Below, piece by piece: positions 7,315-17,133 of a DNA stretch of 64,000 nucleotides. Position numbers and translations under genes: made by a program. The notes below the pieces were generated by a model. It searched no databases. It was given only the letters and a program-made list of their open reading frames with translations, and was not told the DNA's origin. Source of the DNA: an uncultured Desulfatitalea sp. (GTDB lineage Bacteria; Desulfobacterota; Desulfobacteria; Desulfobacterales; Desulfosarcinaceae); NCBI GenBank assembly GCA_937868765.1, contig CALMNL010000004.1:1686749-1750748 (forward strand), written 5' to 3'. Position 1 is the first letter of the stretch; every line of letters begins with the position of its first letter.

Positions 7315-9483
7315 TTACGCACACTTGGAAAACCCGCAGTTGTAGCAGTTCAGGCAGCCTTCGCCGTGGGTCAGGGCGGCGCCGCAATCCGGGCAGACGC
7401 CGGCCGGCTGGGACGACGGATTGCTCTCGGTCTGGGTTACCCGCTGCAGCACCTGGGCCATGGCGTCGGGGCAGGAGAGCACCATCTTGCCGTTCTGCCA
7501 GATGGGGGACGGGCAGCGGATGCCGGTTAGCTGCTTGATGATCGCCTCGGGCTGGACCCCCGAGCGCAGCGCCAGGGAGACCAGGCGCCCGGCCGCCTCG
7601 ATCTGGGAAGAGGCGCATCCGCCGGTCTTGCCCATCTGGGCGAACACTTCGCACATGCCGACCTCGTCGGAGTTGATGGTCACATAGAGCCGGCCGCAGC
7701 CGGTGCCGATGCGCTCGGTGAGGCCGTAGGTGCGCTGGGGGCGCGGTCGGGGGGCGATGCGCTCGGCCTCTTCCCGGGTGCCGGCCACCGTGAGCACCTG
7801 GTGGTGGCGGCTGCCGGAGCGGTAGATGGTGACCCCTTTGCAGCCCATGCGGGCCGCTTCCAAAAAGACCTGGGCCACATCCTCGGCCGTGGCCTCGGCG
7901 GGAAAGTTGACGGTCTTGGAAACGGCGTTGTCGGTATGCTTCTGGAATGCCGCCTGGATGTTCACATGCCATTGGGGCGCGATGTCGTGGGCCGTGCGGA
8001 AGAGCGCCCGGACGTTTTCCGGAACCGCCTCGACGGCCTGCACCGACCCGTCGGCGGCGACCCGCGCCATGAGCGCTTCCGAGAAGAAGCCGTGCTTCCT
8101 GGCGATCTTGAGAAAGAGGGGGTGGACCTCGGACACGCTCTGATCGTCCAGCATGCGCCGTTGGTGGGCGATGGCGAAGAGGGGCTCGATGCCGCTGGAG
8201 GCGCCGGCCAGAATGCTGATGGTGCCGGTGGGGGCGATGGTGGTCACCGTGGCGTTGCGCATGGTTATGTTCGCCGCGCCGGCCAGGCGGCTCTGGTCGA
8301 AGGCCGGGAAGTTGCCCCGCTCTTTGCCCAGGGCGGCCGAGGCTTCCCGGGCCTCGCGCTGGATGAAGGCCATGACGGCTTCGGCCTGCTCCACGGCCTG
8401 CGGGCTGTCGTAGGGGATGCCCATCTGGATCAGCATGTCGGCGAATCCCATGACCCCCAGCCCGATTTTGCGCGTGCGCTTGCTGGCCGCCTCGATTTCG
8501 GGCAGCGGGTATCGGTTCACCTCGATGACATTGTCCAGGAAGTGCACGGCGGCCCGCACCGTGGCGCGCAAACGGCCGTACATCACCGCCTTGGCCGACG
8601 CCATGCGGGCCAGGTTGACGGCCCCCAGGGTGCAGGACTCCCAGGGCAGCAGCGGCTGCTCGCCGCAGGGGTTGGTGGCCTCAATGGGCCCCAGACCCGG
8701 TGTGGGGTTGTCCTGGTTGATGCGGTCCAGGAAGACGATGCCGGGCTCGCCGCTGCGCCAGGCGGACTGCACGATCAGATCGAACAGCTTGCGGGCCGGA
8801 ACCGAGCGCACGGCATCGCCGGTGCGCGGGTTGATCAGGTCGATGTCGGCGCCTGCCGCCAGGGCGTCCAGAAACCGTTGGGTGATGCCCACCGACAGAT
8901 TGAAATTGGTCAACCGGTTCAGGTTGGTCTTGGCCGTGATGAAGGCTTCGATATCGGGGTGATCCACCCGCAGAATGCCCATGTTGGCGCCCCGCCGGGT
9001 GCCGCCTTGCTTGACGGCCTCGGTGGCCACGTCGAACACCGTGAGGAACGACAGCGGGCCGCTGGATACCCCCGTGGTGGTGGAAACGGTGTCGTCGGCC
9101 GGTCGGATCCGGGAAAAGGAAAATCCGGTGCCGCCCCCGGATTTGTGGATCATGGCCGTGTGTTTGATGGCGTCGAAGATGCTCTCGATGGAATCGTCCA
9201 CCGGCAGCACGAAACAGGCGGCCAGCTGCCCCAGGTGCCGGCCGGCATTCATCAGGGTGGGCGAATTGGGCAGAAACCACAGATTGGAGAGCAGGCGGAG
9301 AAAGGTCTTTTCGGACTCGGCCGCCCGGGCCTTGCCGCCGAAGGCAAGATCGGCCTGGGCCACGTGGTGGGCCACCCGGCGCATCATCTGCTCCGGCGTT
9401 TCTTTCACCCGTCCGGCGGCATCCTTGATCAAATAACGCTTTTCCAGAATCATCCGGGCCGTGGCTGAAATGGGGATGGGCAT
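7315..9483 (-). CDS. nrdJ: Adenosylcobalamin-dependent (class II) ribonucleotide reductase
   Basis: The protein has 722 residues. It reduces ribonucleotides to deoxyribonucleotides with a B12-derived radical, with or without oxygen. Visible motifs are SGGGTGFSFSRIRP, NPCGEQPLLPWESC (substrate-site Cys and Glu region), TGTISILAGASSGIEPLF and the C-terminal zinc-ribbon-like CPDCGAALTHGEGC...CYNCG with the redox Cys pair. The ATG at 9483 has AAGGAG about ten bases upstream. It is transcribed toward metK but with a 116-nt gap. The class fits an anaerobe that makes or imports cobalamin. Confidence 0.95.
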   Translation of the reverse strand: MPIPISATARMILEKRYLIKDAAGRVKETPEQMMRRVAHHVAQADLAFGGKARAAESEKTFLRLLSNLWFLPNSPTLMNAGRHLGQLAACFVLPVDDSIESIFDAIKHTAMIHKSGGGTGFSFSRIRPADDTVSTTTGVSSGPLSFLTVFDVATEAVKQGGTRRGANMGILRVDHPDIEAFITAKTNLNRLTNFNLSVGITQRFLDALAAGADIDLINPRTGDAVRSVPARKLFDLIVQSAWRSGEPGIVFLDRINQDNPTPGLGPIEATNPCGEQPLLPWESCTLGAVNLARMASAKAVMYGRLRATVRAAVHFLDNVIEVNRYPLPEIEAASKRTRKIGLGVMGFADMLIQMGIPYDSPQAVEQAEAVMAFIQREAREASAALGKERGNFPAFDQSRLAGAANITMRNATVTTIAPTGTISILAGASSGIEPLFAIAHQRRMLDDQSVSEVHPLFLKIARKHGFFSEALMARVAADGSVQAVEAVPENVRALFRTAHDIAPQWHVNIQAAFQKHTDNAVSKTVNFPAEATAEDVAQVFLEAARMGCKGVTIYRSGSRHHQVLTVAGTREEAERIAPRPRPQRTYGLTERIGTGCGRLYVTINSDEVGMCEVFAQMGKTGGCASSQIEAAGRLVSLALRSGVQPEAIIKQLTGIRCPSPIWQNGKMVLSCPDAMAQVLQRVTQTESNPSSQPAGVCPDCGAALTHGEGCLNCYNCGFSKCA

Positions 9484-9556
9484 GACTTCACAGCTCCTTG
9501 CTTGGCAATCGCATGCATTTGGACCGCATCCACGATAAGCACAATATCGCTGGAAA

Positions 9557-10480
9557 TCAAAATGTCTCCGGCGCGAGCGCGGCCTCCAGACCCTCTTGTC
9601 GCCGCAGGAAATCCACGAAGGCGCTGCAGACCGGCGAGGGGGTGCGCTGGCGATGGCGGGTGAGGTAGAACCGGCGCTTCAGATCGAGGCCTTCGATGGC
9701 CACGCGTTTGAGCGCACCCGATTTGAGGTCGTCGGCCACGGCCAGGGCCGAAACCAGGGCGATGCCGGCGCCGTTCTTGATGCCTTGAAGCACGGCCTGG
9801 GTGCTGCCCAGTTCGGCCACGATGTGCAGCGTGCTCACCGGAATGCCGGCCGCCGCCAGGTGCTCTTCCACCGAGCGTTGGGTGCCGGAGCCCTGCTCGC
9901 GGACGATGAAAGGCTCGCCGGCCAGGGCGGTGACGGGAACCGAACGTTTGCGCGCCCAGGGATGGGCCGGCGGCACCGCCAGGCACAACCGGTCTTCGAC
10001 CACGGGGACCTGCCGCAGGCGCCGGTCGTCGCTCAGGGCGCCCACCATGCCGATTTCCAGTTCGCCTTCGGCGATGCGGCCCAGGATGTCGGCGGTATCG
10101 CCGACAATCAAGGCCACGCGCACCTGGGGATAGTCGCGGGCGAAAAGCCCGATCCAGCGGGGCAGGATGTAGCCCCCCGGTATGGTGCTGCCGCCGATGG
10201 TCAGGCGGCCTTTGATCTGCCCGAGAAATTCGGCCATGGCCGCTTCGGCCTCGTCCCGCAGCGCGGTGAGCCGCTGGGCATACTGGTACAGCAGCGCGCC
10301 GGCCTTGGTGGGCACGGCCTGGCGGGCAAGACGGTCCACCAGTTGCACGCCGAAATAGTTCTCCAGCTCTTTGACATGGCTGCTGACCGTGGGTTGGGAA
10401 AGCCGCACGGCTTCACCGGCTTTGGAGAAACTCTCGAGTTCGATGACTTTGCAGAAGACTTTGAGATGCCACAAGTCCAT
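9557..10480 (-). CDS. LysR-family transcriptional regulator
   Basis: The protein has 307 residues. The N-terminal winged helix reads MDLWHLKVFCKVIELESFSK, then AVRLSQPTVSSHVKELE, a standard LysR DNA-binding helix. The substrate-binding domain begins near residue 90 (GRLTIGGSTIPGGYILP). The sequence style is close to the LysR proteins that accompany selenium metabolism in Desulfobacterota, but this is recalled similarity only. It sits 43 nt after coaD on the same strand, and 73 nt separate it from nrdJ. No sel genes are in the window, so the target is unknown. Confidence 0.85.
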   Translation of the reverse strand: MDLWHLKVFCKVIELESFSKAGEAVRLSQPTVSSHVKELENYFGVQLVDRLARQAVPTKAGALLYQYAQRLTALRDEAEAAMAEFLGQIKGRLTIGGSTIPGGYILPRWIGLFARDYPQVRVALIVGDTADILGRIAEGELEIGMVGALSDDRRLRQVPVVEDRLCLAVPPAHPWARKRSVPVTALAGEPFIVREQGSGTQRSVEEHLAAAGIPVSTLHIVAELGSTQAVLQGIKNGAGIALVSALAVADDLKSGALKRVAIEGLDLKRRFYLTRHRQRTPSPVCSAFVDFLRRQEGLEAALAPETF

Positions 10481-10523
10481 GGCGGCCGTTTCCCTGGCGT
10501 CGGGCTTTCCGGCCCGATGGCGT

Positions 10524-11015
10524 CTAGCGCTTGTTGTTCTTCAGTTTTTCCTTTACCCGCTGGAAAACATGGGGCGGCACCATGTCGGAGATATCTCCGC
10601 CGAACAGCGCCGCCTCCTTGATGATCGAGGAGCTGGTGAAGAACCAGCGCATGCCGGTCATCAAGAAGACCGTTTCCACTTCACGGTTGAGCTTGCGGTT
10701 CATCAGGGCCAGCTGAAATTCGTGTTCGAAATCCGAAACCGCCCGCATGCCGCGCAGGATCGCCTGGGCCCCCTGTTTGTTGACATAATCCACCAGCAGA
10801 CCGTCGAACGAATCGAAGGCCAGGCCCGAAATATCCGCCATGCTCTCCCTGAGCATCTCCAGCCGCTCTTGCACCGGGAAAAGCGCCTTTTTAGCCGGGT
10901 TGTTGAGAATGGCCACGATGATCTTGTCAAAGAGTTTTCTTCCCCTTTGCACGATATCGATATGGCCATAGGTGACGGGATCGAAAGAGCCGGGATAGAC
11001 CGCAATGCGTTTCAT
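10524..11015 (-). CDS. coaD: Phosphopantetheine adenylyltransferase
   Basis: The protein has 163 residues. It transfers AMP from ATP to 4'-phosphopantetheine in coenzyme A synthesis. The nucleotidyltransferase signature is visible: RIAVYPGSFDPVTYGHIDIV (T/HxGH-type) at the N-terminus and the C-terminal ISSS-like loop FTSSSIIKEAALFGGDISD. The start at 11015 has AAGGAA upstream; a longer in-frame frame to 11105 has no conserved residues. It is the usual partner of rsmD, which lies upstream on the same strand with a 277-nt gap. Confidence 0.96.
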   Translation of the reverse strand: MKRIAVYPGSFDPVTYGHIDIVQRGRKLFDKIIVAILNNPAKKALFPVQERLEMLRESMADISGLAFDSFDGLLVDYVNKQGAQAILRGMRAVSDFEHEFQLALMNRKLNREVETVFLMTGMRWFFTSSSIIKEAALFGGDISDMVPPHVFQRVKEKLKNNKR

Positions 11016-11292
11016 GGGTTCCTTCCGTATCGCTGTGCTCGTTTCAGGCCGGGTAGGGGTTCCTTCGTTTGCAGTGCTTCTAGCATGTAAAGGCTCGGGA
11101 TGCAATGTTTCAGAAGTGGTTTCAGAAAGTTCAAGCAGGTTTGACCGCCGGCGGACCGCCTGGCTGGGCGTGTTCCCGGCCCGGTCGGCTGAAGCTGCCG
11201 AAAATGGGTCTGGCGCTGGTGGCCGTGTGGCGCATCGCGCCGTCGGCCCGTTTTTTGGATCCTCCAGCGCTGCATGGCCGATGGCGGGCGTG

Positions 11293-11847
11293 CTAGTTGG
11301 TTTTGGAGAAAAAACTCAACTGCGTCTGTCCGTAGCGGCGTTCGTCGACTTTTTCCCAGGCGGCAGATGGCGGGGCGATGCTTTCGGCCGGATCGTGCTC
11401 GGCGATTATCAAGGCCCCGGGGGCGGCCAGCGCCAGGGTCGCGAGGTGGGTCAGCGCGGGGGGGATCAGGCCGCGGTTGTAGGGCGGGTCGATGAAGATC
11501 AGGTCGAAGCGGCCGGCTTCGCCCCGCAGGCAGTTCAGGTTGTTCAGGATGTTCCACTGGACGACCCGGGCCTTGGCTTCCAGGCGGCACAACTGGATGT
11601 TCTTGCGGATCGCCTGGAGGGCCGCGGGGGCTTGGTCCACGAAGAGCGCTTCGCGCGCTCCCCGGCTCAAGGCCTCCAGCCCCAATGCGCCGGTGCCGGC
11701 GAAGAGATCCAGCACCACGGCGTCCACGGGCCGGGCGCCCAGGATGTTGAAGAGCGCCTCGCGCACGCGGTCGGCCGTGGGCCGGATGGCCATGCCGCGG
11801 ATGGCCGCGAGCTTACGGCCTCTGCATGTTCCGGAGATGATCCGCAA
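11293..11847 (-). CDS. rsmD: 16S rRNA (guanine-966-N2)-methyltransferase
   Basis: The protein has 184 residues. The N-terminal RIISGTCRGRKL and RPTADRVREALFNIL are RsmD signatures. The SAM motif is VLDLFAGTGALGLEALSRG, and the catalytic N6/N2-type motif is DPPY (FIDPPYNRGL). It starts with TTG at 11847, placing the conserved RIISG at residue 2, with TTTAGGAAC upstream. It precedes coaD on the same strand, a conserved pair. It methylates G966 of 16S rRNA in the 30S subunit. Confidence 0.93.
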   Translation of the reverse strand: MRIISGTCRGRKLAAIRGMAIRPTADRVREALFNILGARPVDAVVLDLFAGTGALGLEALSRGAREALFVDQAPAALQAIRKNIQLCRLEAKARVVQWNILNNLNCLRGEAGRFDLIFIDPPYNRGLIPPALTHLATLALAAPGALIIAEHDPAESIAPPSAAWEKVDERRYGQTQLSFFSKTN

Positions 11848-11883
11848 GTTCCTAAACCTGAAACTTAAAACCTGTAACCATCA

Positions 11884-13251
11884 TCATGCCTTCCCCTGGT
11901 CCAGCCTCTTGATGCGCCGGTGCAGGTAGCTGCGCTCCACGCCGATGGATTTGGCCGTGTGGGTGATATTGTGGTCGTTTTCGCGCAGCTTGCGCTGGAT
12001 GAAGTAGTGTTCGAAGAGCTGCCGGGCCTCCTTGAGCTCTTTCATGCCGAACAGCGCGTCCAGGGGCTGGGACTCGCCGGCGGCGATGCGGGGGTTGTAG
12101 GGCTTGGGCAGGTGGTCGGCGGTGATGACTTTGTCGGCGGTCATGATCACCAGGCGTTCGACCAGGTTCTTGAGCTCGCGCACATTGCCCGGCCAGGTGT
12201 ATTGCTGGAGCATGCTCACGGCTTCGGGGGCCATGCTCTTCTTGGGGGTCCGGCTCTTGTGGGCCGCCTCTTCCAGGAAGGCGTCCACCAGCATGGGGAT
12301 GTCTTCCTGGCGGTCCTTCAGGCTGGGCACCTCGATGGGCACCACGTTGAGCCGGTAGTAGAGATCCTCCCGGAACAGACCCTTGGTGATCTCTTCTTCC
12401 AGCTTCTTGTTGGTGGCGGCGATGACGCGCACATCGACCTGCAAGGTGCGGCTGCCGCCCACCCGCTGAAACTGCTTTTCCTGCAAAACCCGCAAAATTT
12501 TGGCCTGGGTCTTGAGGCTCATGTCGCCGATCTCGTCCAGAAAGAGGGTACCCTGGTCGGCCAGCTGGAATTTGCCGATCTTCTTGCTGTTGGCACCGGT
12601 AAAGGCGCCCTTCTCATGCCCGAAAAGTTCGCTCTCGATGAGCTCCTCGGGGATGGCGGCACAGTTCACGTCGATGAGCGGCTTTGAGGCCCGCGGGCTC
12701 AGGCTGTGGATGTTGCGCGCCACCAGTTCCTTGCCGGTGCCGTTCTCTCCCTTGATCAGCACCCAGCTCTCGCTGGGGCCCACCTTGGCGATGGTTTCAC
12801 GCAGACCCTGAATCATCGGGCTGGCGCCGGTGATGGCATTTTTGTCGATGGTCTTTTTGCGCAGGTAGCGGTTTTCTTCTTCCAGACGCCGGAAATTGAG
12901 GGCGTTGTTGATGGCCACGATGACCCGCTCGATGGAGAGCGGTTTTTCGATGAAATCGAAGGCCCCCAGCTTCGTGGCCTGCACCGCGGTTTCGATGGTG
13001 CCGTGGCCGGTGATCATGATCACCTGGATGTGCGGGTTGTTCTTCTTGATCTCCTTGAGGGTCTCCAGCCCGTCGATGCCGGGCATCCAGATGTCCATCA
13101 GCACCAGGTCGGGCGCCTCGGCCTCGATGTGCTGCAGCGCTTCGTAGCCGTTGGCGGCCGTGTTCACTTCGAAGCCCTCGTCGATGAGCAGGCCTTGCAG
13201 GGATTTGAGAATGGAGGGTTCGTCGTCCACGATCAAAATGGTTGGAAACAT
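11884..13251 (-). CDS. ntrX: NtrX-type sigma-54-dependent response regulator
   Basis: The protein has 455 residues with three domains. The receiver (residues 3-120) has phosphoacceptor Asp in LVLMDIWMPG. The AAA+ sigma-54 activator domain spans about 140-370. A Fis-type helix lies at the end (NITHTAKSIGVERSYLHRRI). The sigma-54 contact loop GAFTGA is intact. The Walker A box reads GENGTGKE instead of the common GESGTGKE. The ATG at 13251 has AAAGGAA upstream. It is 32 nt downstream of the kinase gene ntrY, its likely partner. Targets cannot be read from the window. Confidence 0.9.
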   Translation of the reverse strand: MFPTILIVDDEPSILKSLQGLLIDEGFEVNTAANGYEALQHIEAEAPDLVLMDIWMPGIDGLETLKEIKKNNPHIQVIMITGHGTIETAVQATKLGAFDFIEKPLSIERVIVAINNALNFRRLEEENRYLRKKTIDKNAITGASPMIQGLRETIAKVGPSESWVLIKGENGTGKELVARNIHSLSPRASKPLIDVNCAAIPEELIESELFGHEKGAFTGANSKKIGKFQLADQGTLFLDEIGDMSLKTQAKILRVLQEKQFQRVGGSRTLQVDVRVIAATNKKLEEEITKGLFREDLYYRLNVVPIEVPSLKDRQEDIPMLVDAFLEEAAHKSRTPKKSMAPEAVSMLQQYTWPGNVRELKNLVERLVIMTADKVITADHLPKPYNPRIAAGESQPLDALFGMKELKEARQLFEHYFIQRKLRENDHNITHTAKSIGVERSYLHRRIKRLDQGKA

Positions 13252-13283
13252 GCATCCGTTCCTTTCATCGCCCGCCTTTTGCT

Positions 13284-15515
13284 TCAGGCCGGCAGTTCGA
13301 TGACAAATTTGGCGCCCTGGGGGTGGTTGTCCTGAACCCTGATCATGCCGCCATGGTCGCTGATGATGCTGTTGACGATGGTCAAACCGAGTCCCATGCC
13401 GGTCTTCTTGGTGGAGAAGTTGGGTTCAAACAGACGGATCTTGTCATCATTGGAGATGCCCACCCCGTCGTCGGCCACTTCGATGCGTACCAGTTTGAGG
13501 ATCGGATCGTGGGAGACCGAGATGGTGATCGTGCCGTGGCGGCGGATGGCCGACAGGGCGTTGTCCACCAGGTTGATCATCGACTGCTTGATCTGCTGAC
13601 GGTCCAGGTTCATGGTGGGCAGCGTGTCCTGAATGCGCACCTGGAACTGGACGTTGGGATGGCCCTCCTTGTAGAGCGCCACGGTTTCTTCGATGATCGG
13701 CGCCAGGACGCACGGTTTGGGATCGGCCGTGGGAAAGCGCGCGAAGGTGGAGAATTCGTTGACCAGGTTGCGGATCAGCTCGCAATGGGTGATGATCGTC
13801 TGGGCGCATTCGTCGAAGACCGGCTCGTTGATCACCTTGGCGTACTTGCGCTTGAGCCGCTGGGCCGACAGGCTGATGGGCGTGAGCGGATTCTTGACTT
13901 CATGGGCGATGCGCCGCGCCACTTCGCGCCAGGCGGCCATGCGCTGGGCCTTTTCCAGCTCGGTGAGGTCGTCCATCAGCGCCACCAGGCCCATGTGCTG
14001 CCCCGCTTCGTCCTTGAGCACGTTGATGTAAACCAGGAAGCTGCGCGGACGGCCGTCGATGGAGGTTCGCAGCGGGATCTCCATGGTCGACTGTTTCGTG
14101 CCGCTCAGTGAATCCATGATCTCCTCGGCCATCTTGAGGCGCGGTCCGGAGAGCAGGGTTTTATAACTCTTCTGGAGAATATCCGCCGCTTTCAGGTTCA
14201 GCATCTTCTCGGCCGAGGTGTTGAAGGTGGTCACGATACCCTTGGCATCCAGGGTGATGACACCGGCCGACACGTTTTGCAGCACGATCTCCATGTAGCG
14301 GCGCCGAGCTTCGATCTCGATATTCTGTCCGCGCAGCATCTGGGCCGACAGTTCCAGTTGCTCCCGGCCGATGCGCAGATCGCGGGTCATCTTGTTGAAA
14401 GCGTCCACGAGGCTGCCGATTTCGTCGTCGGCCTGAACATCCAGGGCAAAGCTCAAATCCCCCTCGGCCACCCGGCGCGTGCCGTCGGCCAGGCGCATGA
14501 TGGGGATGGTGATGGTTTTGGCCAGGTAAAAACCGAGCCACACCGCGCAGAACACCACCAGCAGCGCCACCACCGACAAGGTGATGTAATAAAAGGTCTG
14601 GATCGGCCGCTTGAGCAGTGTAATCTGCTGGTACTCCTCGAAACCGCGCACGATGGAGCTCATGCTGTCCGAAAGCTCGGCCGGCACATAGGTGGAGATG
14701 ACGATGAAGCCTTTGGCTTCGGCGCCCCCTGCGCCGAACGGCACGGCCCCGATGGTGCGGAACAGTTCACCTTTTTTGAGGGCCGTGGAAATCGTATGCA
14801 CGCCGGCCTCGTTGGGCGGCTTGAGCAATTCGCCGGCGGAGATGCGCTCGAAGGGCTTGTCTTCCAGCCGGGGCGTCAGTGCATACGTTTTGCGATCGCC
14901 GCCGGTATCGTAGAATTCGATCGCATCCAGGTTGAACTCCCGCTGGACCACCTGGACGTAGTTGATCAAGGCGGTTTCCTTGCCGGCATCGAGCATGGCC
15001 CGTTTTTCCACCTGGTAGGCGACGCGCTCCAGCAGATAGCGGCTCTCGGTTTCGGCGCGCTGGTACATGGAGTGACCGACCCGCAGAGAGTTTTCCAGGG
15101 CTTGTTCCACCGGCACGTTGAACCAGAATTCGATGCTGCTGGTGATGAAGCTGATGGAGAACAAAAAGAGCACGGTGGTGGGCAACAGCGTCAACAGCAC
15201 GAAGGCCATGACCAGGCGCGTGCGCAATTTGGCGCCCAGGACCTTGCGCTTGCGGTCGTAGAGCAGCTTGACCAGGTTGCGGAACACCAGAAAGATCAAC
15301 AACAACAAGAGCAATAGATTGATGTTGATCAGAATGAACATCAGGATCTGGTTGGAAACCGGAAAATCGGCCCGGAAGTAAAGATGACGGTTCAGCCCGA
15401 GCGCCAGCAGGGTCACCACGGGGATGATCAGGCTGATGAGAATCAGCTCCCTTTTGCGTCGCCGCTTTTCTTCTACGCTCAGGGTGCTTTTTGTCTTTTT
15501 CTCGCGAGGGCTCAT
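13284..15515 (-). CDS. ntrY: NtrY-type membrane sensor histidine kinase
   Basis: The protein has 743 residues. The N-terminus holds TM helices (LILISLIIPVVTLLAL, ILININLLLLLLLIFLVF, LVMAFVLLTLLPTTVLF), then an extracytoplasmic sensor region of about 200 residues and another TM helix near YYITLSVVALLVVFCA. HAMP, PAS and histidine-kinase domains follow. The H-box is RRIAHEVKNPLTPISLSAQR, and the ATP-binding G boxes are VADDGVGIS and GMGLGLTI. The Shine-Dalgarno is weak. It is part of a minus-strand cluster with the DUF4390 gene upstream and ntrX downstream, a conserved arrangement in this phylum. Confidence 0.9.
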   Translation of the reverse strand: MSPREKKTKSTLSVEEKRRRKRELILISLIIPVVTLLALGLNRHLYFRADFPVSNQILMFILININLLLLLLLIFLVFRNLVKLLYDRKRKVLGAKLRTRLVMAFVLLTLLPTTVLFLFSISFITSSIEFWFNVPVEQALENSLRVGHSMYQRAETESRYLLERVAYQVEKRAMLDAGKETALINYVQVVQREFNLDAIEFYDTGGDRKTYALTPRLEDKPFERISAGELLKPPNEAGVHTISTALKKGELFRTIGAVPFGAGGAEAKGFIVISTYVPAELSDSMSSIVRGFEEYQQITLLKRPIQTFYYITLSVVALLVVFCAVWLGFYLAKTITIPIMRLADGTRRVAEGDLSFALDVQADDEIGSLVDAFNKMTRDLRIGREQLELSAQMLRGQNIEIEARRRYMEIVLQNVSAGVITLDAKGIVTTFNTSAEKMLNLKAADILQKSYKTLLSGPRLKMAEEIMDSLSGTKQSTMEIPLRTSIDGRPRSFLVYINVLKDEAGQHMGLVALMDDLTELEKAQRMAAWREVARRIAHEVKNPLTPISLSAQRLKRKYAKVINEPVFDECAQTIITHCELIRNLVNEFSTFARFPTADPKPCVLAPIIEETVALYKEGHPNVQFQVRIQDTLPTMNLDRQQIKQSMINLVDNALSAIRRHGTITISVSHDPILKLVRIEVADDGVGISNDDKIRLFEPNFSTKKTGMGLGLTIVNSIISDHGGMIRVQDNHPQGAKFVIELPA

Positions 15516-15561
15516 GGCATTCTGGAAGATGAGCGGATCGGCCGACCGCCTGTACGCTTAT

Positions 15562-16143
15562 TTAATAGATGAAATCGATGGTGTACCAATCGGTTTCGAA
15601 ATCCCAAAGGGAAACAAAGAAAAGAACATAGTGCAATTTAAAGGGCAGGGTCAGCTTGTCCAGCTTGGCTTTGGCGCGGATCTGGTACCGCTTGCCCCGC
15701 TCCAACCGGTCCAGAGACACGATGGGGAGGCTGTCCAGTTCGGCCATGCGCCTTTCGGCCTCTTCCAGGGTTTTGAAGGTCATCGGCGCGTTGCCGTCCC
15801 AGGAGCGCGTCACCGTATACTCTTTGCGCAGGATGTCGAATTTAAGCGTGTGATGGACCTCGACGGTGGTGATGGCTTTGTCCGGCCAGAACTGGCGGAC
15901 ACGGTAGAGGTTCAGGTAAAAAGAAAAGGTGGCAGGCACACCGCGCTGGATGGTATCCTCGATCTCGGGAGAGAATGCGTTCTTCACTGTCAGGTAAAGC
16001 AACAGGTCATCGCGCGTATTGGTCACGATGATGTTGGTCAGCACTGCATCCTGGGCGCCCATGGCCGGCAACGCCACCACCAGGATACCGAGAAACATCA
16101 TCGGGATTACGAATTTTGATATGCGTCTCATGCGCGCGATCAT
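15562..16143 (-). CDS. DUF4390 domain protein, exported
   Basis: The protein has 193 residues with an N-terminal signal or anchor segment (FVIPMMFLGILVVALPAMGA). It matches DUF4390 in layout: strands such as LTNIIVTNTRDDLLLYLTVKNAF, then a Trp/Tyr-rich C-terminus ending WYTIDFIY. It lies 46 nt upstream of ntrY on the same strand. Such genes regularly precede ntrYX, so a role in periplasmic signal input is plausible but unproven. ATG 16143 has AGAGGA upstream; ATG 16131 is an alternative. Confidence 0.85.
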   Translation of the reverse strand: MIARMRRISKFVIPMMFLGILVVALPAMGAQDAVLTNIIVTNTRDDLLLYLTVKNAFSPEIEDTIQRGVPATFSFYLNLYRVRQFWPDKAITTVEVHHTLKFDILRKEYTVTRSWDGNAPMTFKTLEEAERRMAELDSLPIVSLDRLERGKRYQIRAKAKLDKLTLPFKLHYVLFFVSLWDFETDWYTIDFIY

Positions 16144-16218
16144 GGTGACTGCAATCCTCTATAAACCGAAGGCATCGGGCGCCGTGCCAGGCGGGGAGGC
16201 ATCATAGAGGGGCGCCTG

Positions 16219-17133
16219 TTAGTTGGCAAGCTGTTTCAAGGGCGCCGCCGACCAGGTGTCGTTCGTTTCCAAGGTGCGGGTTTGCCAGGCGCCTTTTTGG
16301 AGAAAGAATTTTTCGAGGAAGGCGTGATTGAAGGCATGCCCGGAACAACGGGCCACCACATGCCCCATGATCGGCAGCCCGATCAAAGAGAAATCGCCGA
16401 TGCAGTCCAGCATCTTGTGCCGAACGAATTCGTCCTTGAAGCGCAAGCCGTCGGGGTTGAGCACCTTGTCCTGGTCGATGACCAGCGCGTTGTCCAAGGA
16501 GCCTCCCTGGCCGAGGCCGAACTTCTTCATGATTTCCACTTCCTGCAGGAATCCGAAGGTGCGTGCCGGCGCGATCTGCTTGGCGAAAACATCGGTGGTG
16601 ATGATCTGGTCCTGGGTCTGGGTTCGGATCAGCGGACACTGGCTATACTCGATGGTGCAGGTGATCCGGAAATAGGGCGCCGGGTAAACGCCGACGAACT
16701 TGCCTTTATCTTCGATCTCCACCGGTTCCTGGACGATGAAGAAGTGGCGGGGCGCGTCCTGGACCTGGGTGCCGGCCGATTTGAGCATCTTCACGAAGGG
16801 CAGGGCACTGCCATCCATGATGGGCAGTTCATAGTTATCCACCTCCACCAGGGCGTTGTCGATGTTGAGTCCGGCCAGGGCCGACATCAAATGCTCGATG
16901 GTGGAGATAATGAAACCGTCTTCTCCGATCACCGTGGCCAGGCTGGTGTCCACCACCTTGTTGAAACGGGCAGATACGGAAGGGCGGTTAGGCAGGTCGA
17001 CCCGCATGAACTTGATGCCGTGATTGATGGGCGCCGGCTTGACCTTCAAGTTGACTTGTTTGCCTGAATGAACGCCGACGCCAGAACAGCTTACTTCTCT
17101 GACGAGGGTCCGTTGCAGGTGATTTTGATTCAT
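16219..17133 (-). CDS. lpxC: UDP-3-O-acyl-N-acetylglucosamine deacetylase
   Basis: The protein has 304 residues. It carries out the committed step of lipid A synthesis, a zinc-dependent deacetylation. Zinc and catalytic motifs are present: STIEHLMSAL, MDGSALPFV, LDNALVID, then FVRHKMLDCIGDFSLIG (the HKxxDxxGD box) and SGHAFNHAFL with the general-base His. The ATG at 17133 has AAGGAA upstream. A lipid A enzyme shows the host is Gram-negative with an outer membrane. It runs toward the DUF4390 gene with a 75-nt gap. Confidence 0.97.
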   Translation of the reverse strand: MNQNHLQRTLVREVSCSGVGVHSGKQVNLKVKPAPINHGIKFMRVDLPNRPSVSARFNKVVDTSLATVIGEDGFIISTIEHLMSALAGLNIDNALVEVDNYELPIMDGSALPFVKMLKSAGTQVQDAPRHFFIVQEPVEIEDKGKFVGVYPAPYFRITCTIEYSQCPLIRTQTQDQIITTDVFAKQIAPARTFGFLQEVEIMKKFGLGQGGSLDNALVIDQDKVLNPDGLRFKDEFVRHKMLDCIGDFSLIGLPIMGHVVARCSGHAFNHAFLEKFFLQKGAWQTRTLETNDTWSAAPLKQLAN

